Below, piece after piece: positions 59,471 through 64,000 of a DNA stretch of 64,000 nt; positions within the stretch are counted from its first letter, which is position 1; every line of letters starts with the position of its first letter. The stretch is from the NCBI GenBank assembly GCA_016703545.1, contig JADJBX010000003.1, positions 186,001 to 250,000 on the forward strand, given 5' to 3'. The stretch comes from Candidatus Amarobacillus elongatus (GTDB lineage Bacteria > Chloroflexota > Dehalococcoidia > Tepidiformales > Tepidiformaceae). The position numbers and the translations under genes are program-made. A model generated the notes under the pieces. That model saw only the letters and a program-made list of their open reading frames with translations, was not told the DNA's origin and made no database searches.

Positions 59471-60101
59471 GAAGGCCGCCCTGGACCGAGTCCCTGTACT
59501 GCTTCCACGTGATTTCGTTGTCGGCGCTCCAGCGGTCCTTCGCCACCAGGGTCGTGATCGGGAGCCGGAGCTGCGGCGCGAGCTCCTTCGCCCGCAGGTC
59601 CTCGGGGAGCTGCTCGGGCGTTCCCTGGAACCCGATGGCCATGACGACATGGACGCGAATGCTCTCGGGCGCGCCGAACACCGCGCGTACCGCGGGCTCA
59701 TCGAAGCCCGCCACCGGGTGAAGGATGAGCCCGATGCCCGTGGCCTGCGCGAGCAGGTTGCCGAGCATGATGCCCGCACAGAACGCGCCCAGTTCCCGCG
59801 TGCTGCCGTCGCTGTTGGTCTGGGGGGTCTCCTGGGTGCTATCCGAGCAGATCGCGGCCAGCACCGGCGCGGCGCCCGCCCAGTTCCGGTTCCCCGGCGA
59901 GAATGCCCCGAACAACCGCTCGCGCACCTCCGGGTCGCGGGCGACGAGGATGCGCGCGGGCTGGGTGTTGCCGTGGCTGGGCGCCAGCGCGGCGGCCTCC
60001 CACAGGGATTCCAGCATCTCTTCGGGAACCGGGCGGTCGGCGAACGCGCGGCGCGCGCGGCGGTTGGCGATGGGGGAAATGACGTCGGCCATGCGCGCCA
60101 T
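59467..60101 (-). CDS. Nitroreductase family protein (frameshift near its C-terminus)
   Basis: About 211 residues after correction. The FMN nitroreductase pattern is plain: ISPIANRRARRAFADRPVPEEMLE, APSHGNTQPARILVARD, AGIMLGNLLAQATGIGLILHPVAG and IRVHVVMAIGFQGTPEQLPEDL. The reading frame as given overruns 450 bases into the phosphatase gene; a one-base shift after WKQYRDSVQGG gives a stop at 59467 overlapping that gene's GTG. Its preferred substrate is unknown. It is the second nitroreductase here (see 876). Confidence 0.82.
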
Positions 60102-60126
60102 CGTGCCACCGGCGGCGTGGCGGCGC

Positions 60127-60139
60127 TACACTCCCGCCG
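60127..60139 (+). promoter_or_regulatory. Putative leaderless -10 of the DUF429 gene
   Basis: TACACT at 60127-60132 is 6 bases before the GTG at 60139, without a Shine-Dalgarno. A weak GTGCCA lies at 60103-60108 (18-base spacer). Confidence 0.4.
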
Positions 60140-60987
60140 TGCCAGCGTTCGCCGGGATCGACCTCGCGTGGACGCGCCACCACGATTCCGGCGTTTGCAT
60201 CGTCCGTGGCGAACCGGGTCACTTCGAACTTGTGAGCCACTTCGCCGGCATCACGCCCGCGGAGTCGCTGGTCGAGACCCTCGCGGCCCTGGGGCCCGAC
60301 GTGGTCGCCGCGATTGACGCGCCGCTGGTCGTGGGGCCGGGGCGCACCGCCGAGCGCGAAGTCGGCCGCGCGTTTTCGAAGTACCGTGCGAGCGCGCATT
60401 CCGCGAACCATGACCTGCTCCGGCGAGAGGGCCGCGATGCCGGACCGCGGCTGGCGGAGGCGCTCACAGCCAAGGGATTCGTCCTCGATCCCGTCACGGT
60501 GACGCGGCACGCTCCGGGGCGCTTCGCCTTCGAGGTCTATCCCCACGCGCTCCACGTCTGCTGGTTCGAACTCGATCAGCGCATTCCCTACAAGCGAAAG
60601 GGCGGCCGCAGCGTGGCGTCCTGCCGGGAGGCGCTGGGTACGCTGCAACGCCACCTCGGCGAGTCGCTCGCGATCATCGCGCCCGAGCTCCTCGCTCCGC
60701 TCGCGGCGGACCTCGACCCCGAGGCGCCCGCGCGGGCGAAGGGTTCCGGGCTGAAGCAGCTCGAAGACCGGCTGGACGCGCTCACCTGTGTGATCGCGGC
60801 GATGCGGGCGTGGCGCGACGGAATGGCGCCGGGCGACGTGCTCGGCGAGGGGCTCACCGGGTACGTGGCGGTTCCCGGACTAGCCCTCGATTGCCGCTTC
60901 GGCGCGGTCCATCCGCTCGGGTGCCGTCATGCCCATGAGGCCAAGGACGCGCGCGAGGCTGATCTTCGCCGCCTGTACCAGCCGTAG
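60139..60987 (+). CDS. DUF429 family protein
   Basis: A 282-residue protein of the DUF429 group: FAGIDLAWTRHHDSGVCIVRG, AAIDAPLVVGPGRTAEREVGRAF and RFAFEVYPHALHVCWFELDQRIPYKRKG, then DRLDALTCVIAAMRAW. The family has an RNase H-like core and no settled function. The open frame overlaps the 3' end of argS by about 108 bases. A one-base shift after VAVPG would stop at 60881 instead, a more natural end, so the last ~35 residues are doubtful. Confidence 0.72.
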   Translation: MPAFAGIDLAWTRHHDSGVCIVRGEPGHFELVSHFAGITPAESLVETLAALGPDVVAAIDAPLVVGPGRTAEREVGRAFSKYRASAHSANHDLLRREGRDAGPRLAEALTAKGFVLDPVTVTRHAPGRFAFEVYPHALHVCWFELDQRIPYKRKGGRSVASCREALGTLQRHLGESLAIIAPELLAPLAADLDPEAPARAKGSGLKQLEDRLDALTCVIAAMRAWRDGMAPGDVLGEGLTGYVAVPGLALDCRFGAVHPLGCRHAHEAKDAREADLRRLYQP

Positions 60988-62607
60988 CCGCGCCCGCGAC
61001 AGCGCCTCGTCCTCCGTGATCACCTTCAGCGCGGAGTCGTTCTGCACCTTGAAGGCGTCGTTGAAGGCGTGGAAGGCCGTCGCCAGGGACATCGCGTAGT
61101 GCGGCAGGTGCTGCGGCTCGAACGTGGTCGCCGCGACCTGGATGACCTCCGAGAGGCGCATCATCTCGCGAACGAGCGCGAGTTCGTGGCCGCGCGTCAG
61201 CAGCGTCACGTCGCCGCCTTCGGGCGACAGCCCCTGCTCCGTCGCGCGCCTCAGGATGCCGGCGAGCCGGGCGTGCGCGTACTGCACATAAAACACCGGG
61301 TTCTCGTTCGACTGCTTCTTCGCCAGGTCGAGGTCGAACTCCATCTGCGCGCCCGGGGACCGGAGCAGGAAGAAGAACCTCGCGGCATCCGCGCCGACCT
61401 CGTCGATCAGTTCGTCGAGGGTGATGATCTCGCCGCTGCGCTTGGAGAGCCGGACGATTTCGCCGCCGCGCTTCAGGACGACCAGCTGGTAGAGCAGGAC
61501 GTGCAGCCCCTCGGCGTCGGCGCCGAACGCGCCCGTCGCCGTCTTCAGCCGCGAGACGTGCCCGTGATGGTCGGCGCCCCAGACGTCGATAACGAGGCTG
61601 AAGCCGCGCTTCACGAACTTGTCGTAGTGGTAGGCGATGTCACTCGCGTAGTACGTCGGGCGGCCGTCTGAGCGAACGACGACGTTGTCCTTGTCCTCGC
61701 CGAGGTCGCTGCTCGTGAACCAGCGCGCGCCTTCGCGATCGACGAGCTGGCCGTTCGCCAGCAGCAGCGCCATGACCTCGTCGTACACGCCCGAGGCCCC
61801 GTACAGCGACTTCTCGCTGAACCAGCGGTCGTAGTTCACGCCGAACGCGGCCAGGGACGAGCGGATGCCCCGGACCATGAGGTCGATGCCGACTTCGGTC
61901 AGGTCCGCCGGGGCAGGCTCGCCTTCGGGGCGAAGGTACCGGTCCCCGGCCTCCGCCTTCAGCTGCGACGCCAGCTCGACCATGTAGTGGCCGGGATACC
62001 CGTCCTTCGGGATGTCGACCGCGCGCCCGAACAGCTGCTGGTAGCGGGCGTAGAGGGTGTCGCCGAACGAGTCCGTCTGCGTGCCGGCGTCGTTGACGTA
62101 ATATTCGCGCTCGACCTCGTAGCCGGCAGCGCCGAGGGTGGAGGCAAGGGCATCGCCGATGGCCGCGCCGCGGCCGTTGCCGACGTGCAGCGGCCCTGTC
62201 GGGTTCGCGGAGACGAATTCGACCTGCGCCTTTTTGCCCGCGCCGATGGCGAGGTCGGCGTACCGCTCGCCGGCTGAGATAACCCACTCCACCTGGGATT
62301 GGAGGAAGGCGTTGGAGAGCCGGAAGTTGATGAAGCCGGGCGGCGCCACCTCGGGCGCTTCGATTGCCGGGTCGGCGGGCAGGTGACGGACGAGGACCTC
62401 GGCAATCACCAGCGGCGGCTTCATCGCCGCGCGCGCGAGCCGCAGGGGCAGCGAACTGGCGTAGTCGCCGTTCGCCGCGTCCTTCGGACGCTCAATGGTG
62501 GCGCCGGGAAGGGCCACATCGGGCAGTTCGCCCGCCGCCACCGCGGCGCGGACCGCGCCGGTGACGAGCGATTCGAGGTGCTGACGGATATCGCGTGCGT
62601 CGGCCAT
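60880..62607 (-). CDS. argS: Arginine--tRNA ligase
   Basis: A 575-residue class I synthetase charging tRNA-Arg. The N-terminal Add-1 domain is followed by PTGPLHVGNGRGAAIGDALA, the HIGH-like motif (HVGN). DVWGADHHGHVSRLKTA lies in the catalytic core, and RLSKRSGEIITLDELIDEVG is the degenerate KMSK loop. The C-terminal DALR anticodon domain starts near YVQYAHARLAGILRRA and ends at LGLMGM. ATG 62607. It is convergent with DUF429 and divergent from the flavoprotein gene at 62728. Confidence 0.96.
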   Translation of the reverse strand: MADARDIRQHLESLVTGAVRAAVAAGELPDVALPGATIERPKDAANGDYASSLPLRLARAAMKPPLVIAEVLVRHLPADPAIEAPEVAPPGFINFRLSNAFLQSQVEWVISAGERYADLAIGAGKKAQVEFVSANPTGPLHVGNGRGAAIGDALASTLGAAGYEVEREYYVNDAGTQTDSFGDTLYARYQQLFGRAVDIPKDGYPGHYMVELASQLKAEAGDRYLRPEGEPAPADLTEVGIDLMVRGIRSSLAAFGVNYDRWFSEKSLYGASGVYDEVMALLLANGQLVDREGARWFTSSDLGEDKDNVVVRSDGRPTYYASDIAYHYDKFVKRGFSLVIDVWGADHHGHVSRLKTATGAFGADAEGLHVLLYQLVVLKRGGEIVRLSKRSGEIITLDELIDEVGADAARFFFLLRSPGAQMEFDLDLAKKQSNENPVFYVQYAHARLAGILRRATEQGLSPEGGDVTLLTRGHELALVREMMRLSEVIQVAATTFEPQHLPHYAMSLATAFHAFNDAFKVQNDSALKVITEDEALSRARLRLVQAAKISLARVLGLMGMTAPERMDRAEAAIEG

Positions 62608-62727
62608 GGAACGTACAGGGTACCCCATCGCGCCCTTTGTTGAATGCCGCGACCCCGGAACCCGCGACTCGCCACCCCGCGCGGCGTAGCATGGCGCCCG
62701 CCGCGACCGCGGCGAAGGGGGCCGCCC

Positions 62728-64000
62728 ATGTCACGACGCAGCTTCTGGGGCTGGGGCCTCGAGAGCGACGAACCCGGGAAGGAGCAGCGCACGCAGGCCG
62801 CGCAGCGCGCTTCGCAACGGTATGGCGTCGAACTCACCTCCCCGCCAACCCCCACCGACGCCGACCTCCACCTGCGCGAGCCTCGCATCCAGCCGCCCGC
62901 CGCGCTGGCGGAGATCATGGCCACCGATGCGCACGAACGCGCTTCCCACACGTACGGCAAGAGCTACAAGGATACGATCCGCGCGTTCCACTGCGACTTC
63001 CCGAACCCGCCCGATATCGTGGCCTTCCCCAGGACCGAGTCCGAAGTCGTCGCAGCGCTCGAATGGGCGGGAGAAACGAACACGACCGTCATGACCTACG
63101 GCGGCGGCTCAACCGTCGTCGGCGGGGTGGAGGCCCCGGAAGCCGCGGAGCGCGTCCTCTCGCTGGACCTTGGCCGCCTCGACCGCGTGCTCGAAATCGA
63201 CCAGACGTCTCGGGCGGCCCGCATCCAGGCCGGCGTCCTCGGGCCATCCCTCGAGGACCAGCTCCGGCCGCACGGCCTCACCCTCCGCCACTACCCCCAG
63301 AGCTTCGAGTGGTCGACCCTCGGCGGCTGGATCGCAACGCGGTCGGGCGGGCACTACGCCACCAATCACACCCACATCGACGACTTCGTCGAGTCCGTGC
63401 GCATGGTCACGCCTGCCGGGGTGTGGGAGTCGAGGCGGTTGCCGGGAAGCGGCGCCGGCCCGAGCCCGGACCGCATGGTCCTCGGCAGCGAAGGCATCCT
63501 CGGCGTGATCACCGAAGCGTGGATGCGGGTGCAGGTCCGGCCGGTCTTCCGGGCCTCCGCCGGAGTGACCTTCCCGTCGTTCGCGGCGGCCTCCGAAGCC
63601 GCCCGCATGGTGGTCCAGGCGAAGCTGTGGCCCGCGAACTGCCGCGTGCTCGACCCCGTGGAAGCCGGGAACGCGGCCGGCCTCAGCGGCGAGCAGGCGT
63701 TGCTCATCCTCGGGTTCGAATCCTCGGACATCCCCCAGGGTGCGTTCATCGCCGAGGCCGTGCGCATCGCCCGCGAGGCCGGCGGCGCCATCGCCGACGA
63801 CCAGGTCATCGTGAGCGACGGTTCGAAGGAGGGTGTCGGGCGCCAGGGCGCCGTCGGCGAGTGGCGAAACTCGTTCGTGCGCGGGCCCTACGGCCGCAAC
63901 CTCACCGCCGGCCTCGGGCTCGTGGGGGATACCTTCGAGACCGCGATCACCTGGGACCGCTGGCCGGCGTTCGATGCGGCCGTCCGGGAGGCAGTGCGCG
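62728..64000 (+). CDS. Alkyl-DHAP-synthase-like FAD oxidase, partial at right edge
   Basis: The first 424 residues of a flavoprotein related to alkyldihydroxyacetonephosphate synthase. IVAFPRTESEVVAALEWA, TYGGGSTVVGGVEAPE and LRHYPQSFEWSTLGGWIATRSGGHYATNHTHIDDFVESVRMVTPAG are FAD PCMH segments as in AGPS/ADHAPS enzymes, which make the ether bond of alkyl lipids. A bacterial homologue may act in ether-lipid synthesis or as a plain hydroxy-acid oxidase. ATG 62728. The C-terminal FAD-oxidase domain continues past the window. Confidence 0.85.
   Translation, partial: MSRRSFWGWGLESDEPGKEQRTQAAQRASQRYGVELTSPPTPTDADLHLREPRIQPPAALAEIMATDAHERASHTYGKSYKDTIRAFHCDFPNPPDIVAFPRTESEVVAALEWAGETNTTVMTYGGGSTVVGGVEAPEAAERVLSLDLGRLDRVLEIDQTSRAARIQAGVLGPSLEDQLRPHGLTLRHYPQSFEWSTLGGWIATRSGGHYATNHTHIDDFVESVRMVTPAGVWESRRLPGSGAGPSPDRMVLGSEGILGVITEAWMRVQVRPVFRASAGVTFPSFAAASEAARMVVQAKLWPANCRVLDPVEAGNAAGLSGEQALLILGFESSDIPQGAFIAEAVRIAREAGGAIADDQVIVSDGSKEGVGRQGAVGEWRNSFVRGPYGRNLTAGLGLVGDTFETAITWDRWPAFDAAVREAVR

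Noticed and set aside
60880..60987. Genuine 108-base coding overlap between DUF429 and argS
   Set aside because: The last DUF429 codons look unlike the family and a one-base shift stops at 60881; I treat the overlap as probably artefactual but left the open frame in the feature coordinates.
1..64000. CRISPR arrays, insertion sequences, integrases or phage genes
   Set aside because: No regularly spaced repeats, transposase or integrase motifs or attachment-like duplications around tRNA-Ala were found.

Overview
This 64 kb window is a gene-dense, high-GC bacterial chromosome segment with no phage, insertion sequence or CRISPR array. The mix suggests a Chloroflexota-like bacterium (Dehalococcoidia or Tepidiforma-like): CGDDDD-type lipoproteins, a CarH-type photoreceptor, an archaeal-type phosphoglycerate mutase relative between pgk and tpiA, urea ABC transport with urease, and TreYZ. 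This placement is an inference made without a database search, and an actinobacterium-like origin is not excluded. Most genes lie in tight operons whose stop and start codons overlap as ATGA or GTGA, and several promoters appear to make leaderless mRNAs.

Layout. 1-5.7 kb: acyl-CoA metabolism (acyl-CoA synthetase ATP-grasp subunit, nitroreductase, acyl-CoA dehydrogenase, family III CoA-transferase, thiolase-like protein with DUF35 partner). 5.8-10.9 kb: SxxK serine hydrolase, hemB, DinB-like protein, NAD(P)-binding protein. 10.8-13.8 kb: divergent light-response cluster, with carH facing a carotenoid-desaturase-like gene and an SRPBCC gene. 14-15.5 kb: Fur-family regulator and purU. 15.8-19.7 kb: peptide ABC transporter and tRNA-Ala(GGC). 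19.8-23.6 kb: NYN-domain protein, Mrp ATPase, small zinc protein, pyrD. 23.7-27.8 kb: MacB/FtsX-type exporter. 28-37.7 kb: one nitrogen-scavenging locus, all on the minus strand, transcribed ureA-ureB-ureC-ureF-ureG-ureD and then urtA-urtB-urtC-urtD-urtE. 37.9-44.6 kb: ftsH, then rpiB-pgk-membrane protein-apgM-like-tpiA-miaA. 44.5-49.3 kb: treZ-treY trehalose pathway. 49.1-54.5 kb: membrane proteins, SDR, DNA ligase D. 54.6-58.6 kb: small zinc-ribbon proteins, cobalamin adenosyltransferase, FAD-linked oxidase, UbiA prenyltransferase. 58.6-64 kb: inositol-phosphatase family, nitroreductase, DUF429, argS and an edge-truncated alkyl-DHAP-synthase-like flavoprotein.

How the genes work together. 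The clearest circuit is the CarH-carotenoid module. The predicted CarH carries the Trp/His/Glu-His signature of the adenosylcobalamin photoreceptor. The 65-bp divergent gap holds three 11-bp-spaced GACA repeats, and the middle one supplies the -35 box of both promoters. A cobalamin adenosyltransferase at 54.8 kb could supply the chromophore. The urease and urea-transport genes form one uptake-and-hydrolysis unit with a CRP-consensus palindrome upstream of urtA.

Sequence quality. About nine otherwise intact genes carry single-base frameshifts, one carries a compensated pair, and one has an in-frame TAG. These are more likely assembly errors than real decay. They affect coordinates and apparent product lengths, and I note them gene by gene.
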